33,995 bases of DNA from Arcticibacter svalbardensis MN12-7 (GCF_000403135.1 NZ_AQPN01000114.1:1-33995); one strand, 5' to 3'; numbered from the stretch's first letter, positions 10,511 to 19,279 are shown. The notes: generated from the sequence alone by a model not told the origin. Translations and numbers: made by a program.

Positions 10511-10807
10511 TTATGCCGCATCGTATATAACTATTTTTTCGAAATATACTTTAAATGAATCAAGAAAAGCTAAGTGCAAAGGATGGGTTTGGTATACATC
10601 ATGGCCGGCAAGGTCATCAAAAATAACGGTCAGCGAATAGGTATAACTTGAGTCTACAACTGCCCTTTCAATTGGAGCAGGTGTCCCAATATAAACGGAA
10701 TTTGCAGTTTCAACTCCTTTTAAGGCTTCCAAACTTTGTCGGAAAGCAGTTTTTTGGTCAGTAGTCATGTCGGCTTTAAGCCAGAAAAGTACGTGGTGAG
10801 TCAGCAT
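10511..10807 (-). CDS. Dabb-family (stress-responsive alpha/beta barrel) protein
   Basis: The 98-residue protein is a Dabb domain: the N-terminal LTHHVLFWLKADMT, the central YTYSLTVIFDDLAGHDVYQTHPLHLAFLD and a C-terminal KIVIYD strand fit this dimeric ferredoxin-like fold. Family members are small cytoplasmic proteins, and some are enzymes in plants; the bacterial function is generally unknown, and none is assigned here. It is a single gene on the minus strand, flanked by large inverted repeats on both sides and divergent from the LCIB-like gene. Confidence 0.88.
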   Translation of the reverse strand: MLTHHVLFWLKADMTTDQKTAFRQSLEALKGVETANSVYIGTPAPIERAVVDSSYTYSLTVIFDDLAGHDVYQTHPLHLAFLDSFKVYFEKIVIYDAA

Positions 10808-10907
10808 GCGGTTATATTCTTACGTGATTAAATGGTAAATATAATGAGTTGTGCGATGCTTGCTTCATTCAATATTAAAAATGACATGTCTATTAAGGTA
10901 GCCTGAT

Positions 10908-11009
10908 AGTAAAATAGTCTGGTAAGAATGCAATAAGAATCCGATATAAGTCCAACTGTAGCATGTTTAAGTCGGACTTTTACCGGATTCTTATTGCTTT
11001 TATTTTACT
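10908..11009. repeat. Long imperfect hairpin in a divergent intergenic region
   Basis: Arms at 10930-10957 and 10970-10997 pair at 25 of 28 positions around a 12-base loop. Further out, AGTAAAATA (10908-10916) pairs exactly with TATTTTACT (11001-11009). The hairpin lies in the 381-base gap between the Dabb gene (minus) and the LCIB-like gene (plus), where terminators are not expected. It may be a structured RNA, a miniature mobile element or a cruciform. No other gene was seen in the gap. Confidence 0.75.
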
Positions 11010-11188
11010 TTCAACAGCAATCATCTTACCATGTTTCAACGTTAACTACATTTTATTTTCAGCATGGAATCTTTTTGTTTTTAAACATTTTTTTTAATAA
11101 ATGATTCGAAGATGACTTGTTTATTACCGAAAACAGATCATCTTTACTGTTGAATTAAGATTGAAAATTTTAAACCCCTGGTTTATTT

Positions 11189-11953
11189 ATGAAAGAGCTT
11201 GAGCATACGATCAGAAGTCATTATCCGAATGTAGAAACTGGTAATGAAGTAACAGAATCCTATTTGAACTTTCTGCAGCATGAATATAACGCCGACTTAT
11301 CAAAAATGCTTTTCGCCACCTCTTTATGTTGCGATGACATAAATGTCTCTACCAATTTTCGAAAAGTATTAACTCGTCCGTTTTCTATGGGCGGACTTGG
11401 AGGTTTGCCATTTTCAGGTTTTACAGGAATGGTAGCTTTTGCTCACCATATACCCGATGGTGGTGATGCTTTTATCTTTTATGGACCTCATATAGGGATG
11501 ACGGATGATGGTGAATTGGGTAAAATGATCAGACCCGGACAAACGCAATTAACCAATAGTTGTGGGGCCCTGATGCTGGCCCTGCAAAGGCTGCAACAGG
11601 AGTCAGAAGTATATGTTCCCATTAACTCAGAACTTGATTATCAGCAAACTTTGCTTGAAAGGACCGTTATGCCATACAAACACCGGATCATTACTGCTGC
11701 AAATCCACAAAAAGAGATAACCGAGGTAGCCTATGAAGAAATTCATAAGAAGTTGAAATTATTAATCCGCATGAGTAGGCAGGAGTTTAAATGTGATCGG
11801 ATCTTTCTTTTGGGTGGAGTTATTGTGAATACCAGTCCTAATCATCAGGACGCAGTCGATATCCGCAATTTTGAAGTCGTAAATACACGTGAAAGTGATG
11901 ATAATGTGCCGGCATTCTCCATATTGGAATCGGACGCTTTTATGAATTTGTAG
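11189..11953 (+). CDS. LCIB-type carbonic anhydrase homologue
   Basis: The 254-residue protein resembles the limiting-CO2-inducible protein B/C family, whose crystal structures are beta-carbonic-anhydrase-like zinc enzymes. Visible family blocks are CCDDINVSTNFR (residues 47-58), MGGLGGLPFSGFTG (67-80), AFAHHIPDGG (83-92), YGPHIG (98-103) and NSCGA (123-127). Cys47 or Cys48, His86 or His87 and Cys125 are the candidate zinc ligands; Asp49 or Asp50 and Arg58 are the likely Asp-Arg dyad. No signal peptide is present, so it should be cytoplasmic. Such a protein would interconvert CO2 and bicarbonate (inference from family; some members are inactive). It is a single gene with no obvious operon partners. 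Confidence 0.78.
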   Translation: MKELEHTIRSHYPNVETGNEVTESYLNFLQHEYNADLSKMLFATSLCCDDINVSTNFRKVLTRPFSMGGLGGLPFSGFTGMVAFAHHIPDGGDAFIFYGPHIGMTDDGELGKMIRPGQTQLTNSCGALMLALQRLQQESEVYVPINSELDYQQTLLERTVMPYKHRIITAANPQKEITEVAYEEIHKKLKLLIRMSRQEFKCDRIFLLGGVIVNTSPNHQDAVDIRNFEVVNTRESDDNVPAFSILESDAFMNL

Positions 11954-12354
11954 CATATAGGGAAGGTTTAATTGTTCATATATTTCGAGTATCTTCCTCA
12001 ATGTGTTGATCTTAGAAATGAGGTCAGTGTATGGTGTGTTCTTTTTTGAATAATCTATTCACAAATTGATTGAATTGTGAGTCAAATTAACGAATTTTGT
12101 GTACTTTATAGAAAGAGGTTTGTAGTTCTTACAAACTAACTAAGACATTGCCAAAATAAAATAATTTATAAGATAGTAAATAAAGTTATAGGATAACATT
12201 GAAAAATTTGTCAACTTTTTATTTATGAAATACGATTATTAGTCTGTAAATCAATTGTTTATAATTTAAATTTGCAAACATTCTAAAAAAAATTCTCTAT
12301 ATGGCCTTGTTAATTTGTAACTTTGGAATCATTAAAAAATCAAAATAAGAAGTA
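11954..12354. other. AT-rich intergenic region before nrdJ
   Basis: No gene was recognised in these 401 bases. They hold an inverted repeat, GTTTGTA/TACAAAC at 12118-12136 with a 5-base loop, and a promoter-like box just before nrdJ. I looked for the conserved B12-box sequence of a cobalamin riboswitch and saw none. Confidence 0.6.
12318..12325 (+). promoter_or_regulatory. Candidate -7 promoter box of nrdJ
   Basis: TAACTTTG matches the Bacteroidota -7 consensus TAnnTTTG at every fixed position and lies 29 bases before the nrdJ start. No TTG was found at the expected -33 spacing, so only half of the promoter is supported. Confidence 0.45.
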
Positions 12355-14907
12355 ATGAAAGTTGCAAACCCTGCTGAAATCAAAAAAACATATACTTCCG
12401 ATGAAGCCTATCAGGAGTCGCTTAAATATTTTGATGGAGATGATCTTGCGGCACGAGTTTGGGTGAATAAATACGCGCTAAAAGATTCCTATGGTGCTAT
12501 ATTTGAAGGCACTCCAGACGATATGCATCATCGTATCGCTTCAGAAATTGCCCGCATTGAGCAGCGTTATCCAAACCCATTAAGCGAAGAGGAAGTTTTC
12601 AACTTAATAAAAAACTTTAAATATATCATTCCGCAAGGAAGTCCGATGACTGGTATTGGTAATCCATACCAGATTGCATCATTATCCAATTGTTTTGTGA
12701 TTGGAAATGATGGTAAATCAGATTCCTATGGTGGAATTATGAAAGTGGATCAGGAGCAGGTGCAACTGATGAAAAGACGTGGAGGAGTAGGGCACGATTT
12801 GTCGCATATTCGTCCAAAAGGCTCACCCGTTAAAAATTCGGCCTTAACATCAACTGGTATCGTTCCTTTTATGGAGCGTTATTCAAACTCCACCAGGGAA
12901 GTAGCGCAGGATGGAAGAAGAGGCGCACTGATGTTATCAGTAGCGATCAAACATCCCGATTCTGAAGGATTTATTGATGCCAAACTAGAGCAGGGAAAAG
13001 TAACCGGCGCAAATGTTTCGGTACGGATCGACGATGCTTTCATGAGAGCAGTTGAAGCGGGAGAATCTTACATACAACAATATCCGATAGATAGTTTGGA
13101 TCCTACCTATAAAAAGGAAATCGATCCAACACTATTGTGGAAAAAAATAGTGCATAATGCATGGCGTTCTGCAGAGCCCGGAATCTTGTTCTGGGATACG
13201 ATCATTCGGGAATCGGTGCCTGATTGTTATGCTGACCTGGGTTACAAAACAGTATCTACCAATCCATGTGGAGAGATTCCATTATGTCCGTATGATTCCT
13301 GCCGTTTACTGGCTATCAATTTATTTTCTTATGTGGAGAAGCCATTCACTAAAGAGGCTTATTTCAACTGGGATCTGTTTAAGAAACACATTAACGCTGC
13401 ACAGCGGATGATGGACGATATCATTGATCTGGAACTGGAAAAAATTGATGCTATTTTGTTGAAGATAGCAGAAGATCCGGAAGGAGATGAAGTGAAACGT
13501 ACTGAGCGGAATCTGTGGTTAAATATCCAAACTAAGGCCAATGAAGGAAGAAGGACAGGAATTGGTATCACTGCAGAAGGTGATATGCTAGCCGCTTTAG
13601 GTCTGCGTTATGCCAGTGAAGAAGGTTCTGCATTTGCAGTGGAAGTGCACAAAACCATTGCATTGGAAGCATACCGTGCATCTGTACTTTCGGCTAAGGA
13701 AAGAGGACCTTTCAGTATCTTCGATGCAGAAAGAGAAAAGAACAACCCTTTTATTCTGCGCTTGAAAGAGGCAGATCCTCAGCTTTACTTTGAAATGCTG
13801 GAATATGGCAGAAGGAATATTGCTTTATTGACGATTGCTCCAACGGGTACAACCAGTTTAATGTCGCAAACAAGCTCTGGTATTGAGCCTGTATTTATGC
13901 CGGTTTACAAAAGAAGAAGAAAGGTGAATCCTGGAGATAAGGATGCACGTGTTGACTTTGTAGATGAAGTAGGTGATTCATGGGAAGAATATGTTGTATT
14001 TCATCATCGTTTTAAACAATGGATGGTTGTAAACGGACATGATCTGACAAAGAATTACGGACAAAAAGAATTGGATGACCTGGTGATGCAGTCCCCTTAT
14101 TATAAATCTACCTCAAACGATGTGGATTATATGAAAAAGGTGGAGATGCAGGGTGAAATCCAGAAATGGGTAGATCATTCGATCAGTGTAACCATCAATA
14201 TGCCTTCGGATGTAACAGAGGAATTGGTTGGTGAGTTATATATGGCAGCATGGAAAGCAGGATGTAAGGGCGTAACGGTATATCGTGACGGATCGCGTTC
14301 AGGTGTGCTAATTGCCAATACGGAAGCACCGGAGAAAGAAGATGAAATAGAATCCAGTCATTTTCCTACGATCAGACCAATTACGTTGAAGGCAGATGTG
14401 GTTCGCTTTCAAAACAACCGCGATAAATGGATTGCTTTCATTGGTTTAATTGACGGGAAACCGTATGAAATCTTTACCGGATTTTCGGATGATGAAGACG
14501 GTATTTTGGTTCCAAGATGGGCTAATGATGGTTTGATTATCAAAAACAGAGAACCAGATGGTAGTTCCCGTTATGACTTTCAATATCAAAATAAACGCGG
14601 ACATAAAACTACGATCGAAGGGTTATCTTACAAGTTTAATCCGGAATACTGGAATTATGCGAAGTTGATTTCCAGTACGTTGCGACATGGGATGCCTATT
14701 GTGAAGGTGGTAGAGCTGATTAACAGTCTTCAGCTGGATGAATCAATTAATACCTGGAAAAATGGGGTTGCCCGTGCGTTGAAACGCTATGTACCGGATG
14801 GCACGGAAGCTAAAAAGCAGAAATGTCAGAATTGTAATTCAACAAATTTAATGTACCAGGAAGGATGTTTAACCTGCAAGGATTGCGGTTCGTCTAAATG
14901 TGGATAA
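12355..14907 (+). CDS. nrdJ: Adenosylcobalamin-dependent (class II) ribonucleotide reductase
   Basis: This enzyme reduces ribonucleotides to deoxyribonucleotides using adenosylcobalamin, independent of oxygen. The 850-residue protein has the substrate-site Cys113 in LSNCFVIG, the GGVGHDLSHIRPKGS block, the active-site NPCGE motif (Asn303, Cys305, Glu307), and the phosphate-binding APTGTTS segment near residue 500. The C-terminus has a DUF-like segment (TLKADVVRFQNNRDKWIAF) and a Cys-rich tail (CQNCN, CLTCKDCGSSKCG) that probably forms a zinc ribbon and carries the redox Cys pair. It is a single gene with a terminator 20 bases downstream. It implies that the host makes or imports B12. Confidence 0.96.
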   Translation: MKVANPAEIKKTYTSDEAYQESLKYFDGDDLAARVWVNKYALKDSYGAIFEGTPDDMHHRIASEIARIEQRYPNPLSEEEVFNLIKNFKYIIPQGSPMTGIGNPYQIASLSNCFVIGNDGKSDSYGGIMKVDQEQVQLMKRRGGVGHDLSHIRPKGSPVKNSALTSTGIVPFMERYSNSTREVAQDGRRGALMLSVAIKHPDSEGFIDAKLEQGKVTGANVSVRIDDAFMRAVEAGESYIQQYPIDSLDPTYKKEIDPTLLWKKIVHNAWRSAEPGILFWDTIIRESVPDCYADLGYKTVSTNPCGEIPLCPYDSCRLLAINLFSYVEKPFTKEAYFNWDLFKKHINAAQRMMDDIIDLELEKIDAILLKIAEDPEGDEVKRTERNLWLNIQTKANEGRRTGIGITAEGDMLAALGLRYASEEGSAFAVEVHKTIALEAYRASVLSAKERGPFSIFDAEREKNNPFILRLKEADPQLYFEMLEYGRRNIALLTIAPTGTTSLMSQTSSGIEPVFMPVYKRRRKVNPGDKDARVDFVDEVGDSWEEYVVFHHRFKQWMVVNGHDLTKNYGQKELDDLVMQSPYYKSTSNDVDYMKKVEMQGEIQKWVDHSISVTINMPSDVTEELVGELYMAAWKAGCKGVTVYRDGSRSGVLIANTEAPEKEDEIESSHFPTIRPITLKADVVRFQNNRDKWIAFIGLIDGKPYEIFTGFSDDEDGILVPRWANDGLIIKNREPDGSSRYDFQYQNKRGHKTTIEGLSYKFNPEYWNYAKLISSTLRHGMPIVKVVELINSLQLDESINTWKNGVARALKRYVPDGTEAKKQKCQNCNSTNLMYQEGCLTCKDCGSSKCG

Positions 14908-14925
14908 TAAATTAAGATAATGATT

Positions 14926-14963
14926 AAAAAAAGGGTGTTCAAAGAAATTTGACGCCCTTTTTT
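14926..14963 (+). terminator. Intrinsic terminator of nrdJ
   Basis: An A-rich GGGTGTTCAAA arm and a TTTGACGCCC arm pair with one wobble and one bulge, followed by six T residues, shortly after the nrdJ stop. Confidence 0.85.
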
Positions 14964-15152
14964 GGTTGGTTCTGCCTGTTTCTTATTAAATCTACAATAT
15001 GGGGTTCAAATATTTCATTATAATTTATTTTGTATCTCACTTTTTAAAAATTGCACATACAGCTATATATTATATTTAAAAAACGATTTAGGTAGTAAAA
15101 ACGAAAGGTTTATTGAAGTTTCAAGTACAAATGAAATTATTATGATGACAGG
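14964..15152. other. Intergenic stretch without a recognised gene
   Basis: A 73-codon open frame on the plus strand (14962-15183) has no family resemblance and partly lies antisense to the toxin remnant, so it is not called. This stretch probably includes material inserted at, or left over from, the break in the toxin gene. Confidence 0.5.
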
Positions 15153-15194
15153 TTATCGTGGGAGATTTACATCTACCAGGTAAACTTTTTCCAT
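15153..15194 (-). pseudogene. Remnant of a DUF5615 PIN-like toxin gene (N-terminus only)
   Basis: A minus-strand ATG overlaps the antitoxin stop as TAATG (15192-15196) and opens a frame MEKVYLVDVNLPR followed by a stop. This is the usual start of DUF5615 PIN-like toxins (VDVNLPR, with the first acidic active-site residue), which normally continue for about 100 residues. Only 13 residues remain. The identification rests on this short match plus its position directly behind a DUF433 antitoxin. Confidence 0.55.
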
Positions 15195-15364
15195 TAGGCG
15201 AATGCTTGCTTATTAATAAAGTGATGGTTCATTAATTCTGTAGCAAAGCGCAGGCAGGCCATAATGTCTTCAAGTTCTAAAGAAGGATATTGCTTTAGAA
15301 TTTCTTTATGTGTTTCTCCGGCACTCAAAAACTCCATAATAGTCTGAACTGTGATCAGACCATT
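15194..15364 (-). pseudogene. DUF433 antitoxin, truncated at its N-terminus
   Basis: The minus strand encodes about 50 residues typical of the DUF433 C-terminal half (ITVQTIMEFLSAGETHKE, ILKQYPSLELEDIMACL, RFATELMNHHF), ending at 15194. The N-terminal 20 or so residues and the start codon are missing: the homology stops at about 15352-15364, exactly where the SDR fragment on the other strand begins. DUF433 proteins are usually antitoxins of PIN-type toxins. The TAATG junction to the toxin start is kept. Confidence 0.72.
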
Positions 15365-15841
15365 GAAGATATCGATTATTTCACGAATATAAATTTCAAG
15401 CGTACACTGTTACTGACTCAAACTATTGCCCGGAAAAGGGTAGTCAACCAGGTTGAGGGAAGTATTTATACCATTACTTCGATAAATGCAATACAACCGG
15501 GAATTGGTTTAAGTGTGTATGGAGCAACTAAAGGTGCTTTGGAAACGCTCATGAAAGGGGTGGCTTTGGAGCTGGCGCCACATCGCATTAAAATAAATAC
15601 TATTGCAGTGGGGGCTATTGAAACGGATATGAACAGTAGTGTTTGGCAGGATCCGGAGAAGCTGAGGCTGGTTAGTTCGGGTATCCCGCTTAAGCGTTTG
15701 GGTAAACCTGAAGAGGTCGCAACAGTTTTGATTAATTTGTTGAAATCAGGTAGTTATATGACTGGGAGCACGATCCGGATTGATGGGGGCTGGTTATTGA
15801 AAACGGGATATGCAGATCCGGAGAAGTATCCGGAAGAATAA
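15355..15841 (+). pseudogene. Short-chain dehydrogenase/reductase, C-terminal fragment
   Basis: The frame reads like the last two-thirds of a classical SDR: EDIDYFTNINFKRTLLLTQ, then ITSINAIQPG, the YGATK catalytic Tyr and Lys, PHRIKINTIAVGAIETDM, and the C-terminal STIRIDGGWLLK. The Rossmann TGxxxGxG motif and about 90 N-terminal residues are missing. An ATG at 15308 opens a 177-residue frame, but its first 17 or so codons are the antisense of the DUF433 remnant and not SDR sequence. A protein could be made, but it lacks the cofactor-binding part. The natural substrate class is unclear. Confidence 0.85.
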
Positions 15842-15945
15842 TTAGTCAAATGATGCGTAGTGCGACAAAGTTTATATAATTATTTTTAATTTGCCGGCGG
15901 TAAATGAATTGCCAGCTTTTGTACCCTTTTACGCGCAAATTTTAG

Positions 15946-16980
15946 ATGAAATATAATTTTAAGAATGATTATACTACCGGATGTCATCCCAATATTTTAG
16001 AAGCATTAGTCTCAAGTAATCTGGTCGCTCAGGAGGGTTATGGTGAAGATCAATATTGTAATGAAGCAATTGATTTAATCAAAGCAAAAATTGATCATGG
16101 AGATTCCGTTGTTCACCTTGTTTCGGGAGGAACGCAGGCCAATCTTCTAGTTATTGCCGCTTTGTTAAGGCCATATGAATCTGTTATTGCTGCGGAAACT
16201 GCACATATTCAGGTACATGAAACTGGGGCAATTGAAGCGACAGGTCACCGGATTCAAACGGTAAAATCTGCAGATGGGAAATTATCACCCGATGGTATTC
16301 AGAAGCAATTGGATCTGTTTGAGGAAGTTCATACCACTATTCCCCGTATGGTTTATATTTCCAACTCCACTGAAATCGGAACTATCTATTCCTGTGATGA
16401 ATTGAAAGCACTATCCCTTTTTTGCAGAGTGAATGATTTGATCTTATTTATGGATGGAGCGAGATTAGCATCTGCATTGACTTCTGCTGCAAATGATGTG
16501 ACGCTCAAGGATCTGGCCATTTATACGGATGTTTTTTATATAGGCGGAACAAAAGCAGGAGCGCTTATAGGCGAAGCCATTGTAATTAATAACAAAACGC
16601 TGCAGAAGAATTTTATATATAATATGAAACAGCGTGGTGCCTTGCTGGCTAAAGGAAGGTTGCTTGGAATTCAGTTTCTGGAATTGTTTAAGGATGATTT
16701 ATTTTTTGAATTAGGAAATCATGCTAATAGAATGGCGCAGAAGATAAGTTCTGGGATATCGGATTTGGGACTTTCGTTTTTAACGCCAACTTATACCAAT
16801 CAGTTATTTCCTATTTTGTCTAATGTGGTGATCGCTAAACTGATGGAAGATTATGTTTTTTTTACCTGGATCAAAATAGACGAAGAGGTTTCGGCAGTAA
16901 GATTGGTGACAAGCTGGTCTACTGAAGAACAGGCTGTTGATGAGTTTATAGCGGATTTGAAAATTGCTGTAGGAGGGTAA
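15946..16980 (+). CDS. Threonine-aldolase-like PLP enzyme (beta-eliminating lyase family)
   Basis: The 344-residue protein is a fold-type I PLP enzyme of the threonine aldolase / aromatic amino acid beta-eliminating lyase family, which cleaves threonine-like amino acids to glycine and an aldehyde. Supporting blocks are VSGGTQANLL (residues 59-68), the stacking-His region AETAHIQVHETGAIE (83-97), LFMDGARLASAL with Asp170, and the PLP lysine Lys203 in YIGGTKAGA. The N-terminal motif NDYTTGCHPNILEAL fits low-specificity aldolases, and the length is normal. It lies between decayed genes and has no operon partner; the start has no strong ribosome site. Exact substrate is not determined. Confidence 0.85.
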   Translation: MKYNFKNDYTTGCHPNILEALVSSNLVAQEGYGEDQYCNEAIDLIKAKIDHGDSVVHLVSGGTQANLLVIAALLRPYESVIAAETAHIQVHETGAIEATGHRIQTVKSADGKLSPDGIQKQLDLFEEVHTTIPRMVYISNSTEIGTIYSCDELKALSLFCRVNDLILFMDGARLASALTSAANDVTLKDLAIYTDVFYIGGTKAGALIGEAIVINNKTLQKNFIYNMKQRGALLAKGRLLGIQFLELFKDDLFFELGNHANRMAQKISSGISDLGLSFLTPTYTNQLFPILSNVVIAKLMEDYVFFTWIKIDEEVSAVRLVTSWSTEEQAVDEFIADLKIAVGG

Positions 16981-17054
16981 AAACTTATTGAGTAAATTTG
17001 ATTATGGCTGCAAATTTAGATATCGGTATTCATTTAAATGAATAACAGATTTTA

Positions 17055-17275
17055 ATGTTGCGGTTGTTGAAAAATCCTCTTCCTGAAAGGGATTTTCTAG
17101 AGATTCGTAAGCTTGCGGTAAAACTACTGTCAAAAAATTAGACGAAGTAATAGAAGATTGGGAAATTAAAATTGATATTAAACCTGAGTATTACGATAAT
17201 TTAAGTAAAGGCCATTTCCGATCTTCTCTTGCTTTTAAAGCGAAAGTTTTGCAAGTTTTAACTATTCCTGAATGA
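17055..17275 (+). pseudogene. Small frameshifted ORF of unknown family
   Basis: Read from ATG 17055, the frame gives MLRLLKNPLPERDFLEIRK and stops in an A run. Adding one base to the 6-A run at 17132-17137 continues it into DEVIEDWEIKIDIKPEYYDN, through SKGHFRSSL to a stop at 17275, for 73 residues in all. The joined protein is charged, helical-looking and coherent on both sides of the break, which argues for a former gene. No family was recognised. Confidence 0.4.
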
Positions 17276-17293
17276 TATTATAATCAATTCTGC

Positions 17294-18538
17294 ATGATGG
17301 ATCAAAATGTATCAGGTTCACGTAAATCATATAAATGGGAAATGCTGGCCTGGCTATGGTTGGCTTTTTTTCTGAATCAGGCGGACAGGCAGGTTTTCAG
17401 CGTGGTTCTTCCTTTGATCAAGGTGGATTTGAAACTGACGGATGGCGAATTGGGATTAATAGCTTCCGCACTGGTTTGGACGTATGGGGTGCTGGTTCCA
17501 TTTGCCGGATTTATCGGGGATCGTTTGAGTCGCAGAAATATTATTGGAACGAGTTTACTGGTATGGAGTGCGGCAACGCTAACAACCGGATTGTGCCATA
17601 CTTTAATTCAGTTTATCTTTTTAAGAGGTGTGGCTACGGGGGGAGGGGAGGCTTTTTATGCGCCGGCAGCAAATGCCCTGATCAGTGAGGAGCATACAAA
17701 TAAGCGGTCCTTTGCTTTAGCGCTGCATCAGACAGCGGTTTATTTTGGGATCATACTAAGCGGCTTAATTGCGGGTTATATTGCTGAATTATATGGCTGG
17801 AGGCATGCCTTTTATCTCTTTGGTGGGTTTGGAATTTTGATTGCCGTGATTATTTTCCTTCGCCTGAAAAAGGATCTGCCTGCACAAGTAACTGAAAAAG
17901 TGGATGTGGTAACCACTGCTAAACTGATCTTCAAAAAACCAACAGTTATCCTGTTAACCTTTTCTTTTGCCTGTATGGTTTTTGTAAACGTAGGGTATCT
18001 GACCTGGATGCCCTCTTTGCTTGCTGAAAAGTTTGATCTCTCTTTGGCCGAAGCAGGGTTCTCCTCCATGTTTTATCATCATATAGGGGCTTTTATAGGA
18101 GTGATATCTGGAGGGTCTCTTTCGGACAGGTTCTCGAAGATTAATCCGGCAAACCGATTAGTAGTACAAGGTGTTTCGTTGCTTTTGGGTGCACCTTTCA
18201 TTTATTGGATTGGTGCAGGTGAGACGGTGACGATTACATATGCCGCTTTATTTATGTTCGGGATTTTCAGGGGTGCCTATGATTCCAGTATTTTTGCCTC
18301 TCTTTATGAGGTGGTTAAACCGGAGATTAAATCATCTGCATCAGGTTTAATGTTGATGTGTGCCTTTTTAATAGGTGCTTTTTCGCCTGTGCTGTTAGGT
18401 TATTTAAAACCTACTTTGGGAATTGAGACTGGTGTTTCTTATTTATGGCTCAGCTATTTTATTGGAGCCTTGAGTTTATTTACTGCGGTATTATTTTTCT
18501 TTAAAAAAGATAGAGAAGAGATAGTGGATAAGATATAG
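17294..18538 (+). CDS. MFS transporter (sugar/sugar-acid permease type)
   Basis: The 414-residue inner-membrane protein has 12 predicted hydrophobic segments and the MFS loop motif GFIGDRLSRRNIIG between segments 2 and 3 (about residues 75-88), repeated in weaker form as GGSLSDRFSKINP in the second half. The start MDQNVSG and the early LNQADRQVFSVVLPLI resemble the anion:cation symporter and sugar-phosphate/hexuronate permease branch. It lies near decayed SDR and sialate esterase genes, so it may have served a sugar-acid or amino-sugar pathway that has since decayed, but it could also serve the nearby maltose pathway. The substrate is not determinable from sequence. Confidence 0.9.
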   Translation: MMDQNVSGSRKSYKWEMLAWLWLAFFLNQADRQVFSVVLPLIKVDLKLTDGELGLIASALVWTYGVLVPFAGFIGDRLSRRNIIGTSLLVWSAATLTTGLCHTLIQFIFLRGVATGGGEAFYAPAANALISEEHTNKRSFALALHQTAVYFGIILSGLIAGYIAELYGWRHAFYLFGGFGILIAVIIFLRLKKDLPAQVTEKVDVVTTAKLIFKKPTVILLTFSFACMVFVNVGYLTWMPSLLAEKFDLSLAEAGFSSMFYHHIGAFIGVISGGSLSDRFSKINPANRLVVQGVSLLLGAPFIYWIGAGETVTITYAALFMFGIFRGAYDSSIFASLYEVVKPEIKSSASGLMLMCAFLIGAFSPVLLGYLKPTLGIETGVSYLWLSYFIGALSLFTAVLFFFKKDREEIVDKI

Positions 18539-18677
18539 ATTGCTTTTTACAACTAATAAGTTTTAGGTATACTTGCTTAGCCAGAATATTACTATGACCT
18601 ATTTATTCAAACAAGCCCTTCTTATGTCCTTTTTAAGTTTGGTTACTATCCTCTTTTTGCTCAAGAAATAGTTTTGC

Positions 18678-19028
18678 ATGGCCACCTATGCTGCCATAAC
18701 ACGGGTTCCTGTTTATCTGTAGCAAAAACGGGGATTAATATCTTCACACAATGGCTGGCAACAGAGTTGGCGCTTAAGTTTAGTGAAAAGGTAAATGCCT
18801 TAGCTTCCGGTTTTTTATTGATGATCAGAATAGAGCGGTTTTAAGTAACCCGGACTGGAGTTATACAGAAAGAAGTGTGAAGGTTTTAGCAAGAACACCA
18901 ATGAATCGGTTTGGAGATATCTCAAAATTTAATGGTGCTATTCAGTTTTTATGTTCAGATGCTGCGAGCTTTATTACGGGTGTATTTCTTCCGGTTGATG
19001 GGGTTTTACTGCTTTTAGTGGGGTTTAA
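18678..19028 (+). pseudogene. SDR oxidoreductase remnant (mannonate/gluconate dehydrogenase-like)
   Basis: Pieces in shifting frames read MATYAAITRVPVY, VAKTGINIFTQWLATELA, then DQNRAVLSNPDWSYTERS, LARTPMNRFGDISKFNG, CSDAASFITGVFLPVDG. This is the C-terminal half of an SDR of the kind annotated as D-mannonate or gluconate 5-dehydrogenase, with the active-site YSxAK region at its start. At least three single-base losses break it: near 18715, in the 6-T run at 18811-18816 and in the 4-G run at 19000-19003. The Rossmann half is absent; the 139 bases before it show no gene. It is clearly dead. Confidence 0.8.
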
Positions 19029-19279
19029 GTGTTAGTTGTTAATTTCAAATAAAGATAGTACTATATGAATTTAAGCTTGCACGCTGTTTAAATGTCTGTT
19101 ATTTATGATAAAATGTAGTCTTTTATGTTATATAAATTGGTTCAGCTTGCTTAGCTGAACGTACATAAAATTGTATTTATCTGTTCCAATATTCTGGGTT
19201 TAATTTGATTTTAGTTTTATATCATCAGGACAATTGTTTCATTAAGAAGTTGGAATGAGATCTAAAAAAGAATGCCTTA

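Noticed and set aside
11954-12354. Cobalamin riboswitch upstream of nrdJ
   Set aside because: Looked for because the enzyme needs B12, but no B12-box sequence or suitable stem set was seen.
14962-15183. Plus-strand open frame of 73 codons after nrdJ
   Set aside because: No family pattern, begins inside the nrdJ terminator, and its end is antisense to the toxin remnant.
15308-15354. ATG-initiated N-terminus of the SDR fragment
   Set aside because: These codons are the reverse strand of the DUF433 remnant and share nothing with SDR proteins, so they are not counted as part of the original gene.
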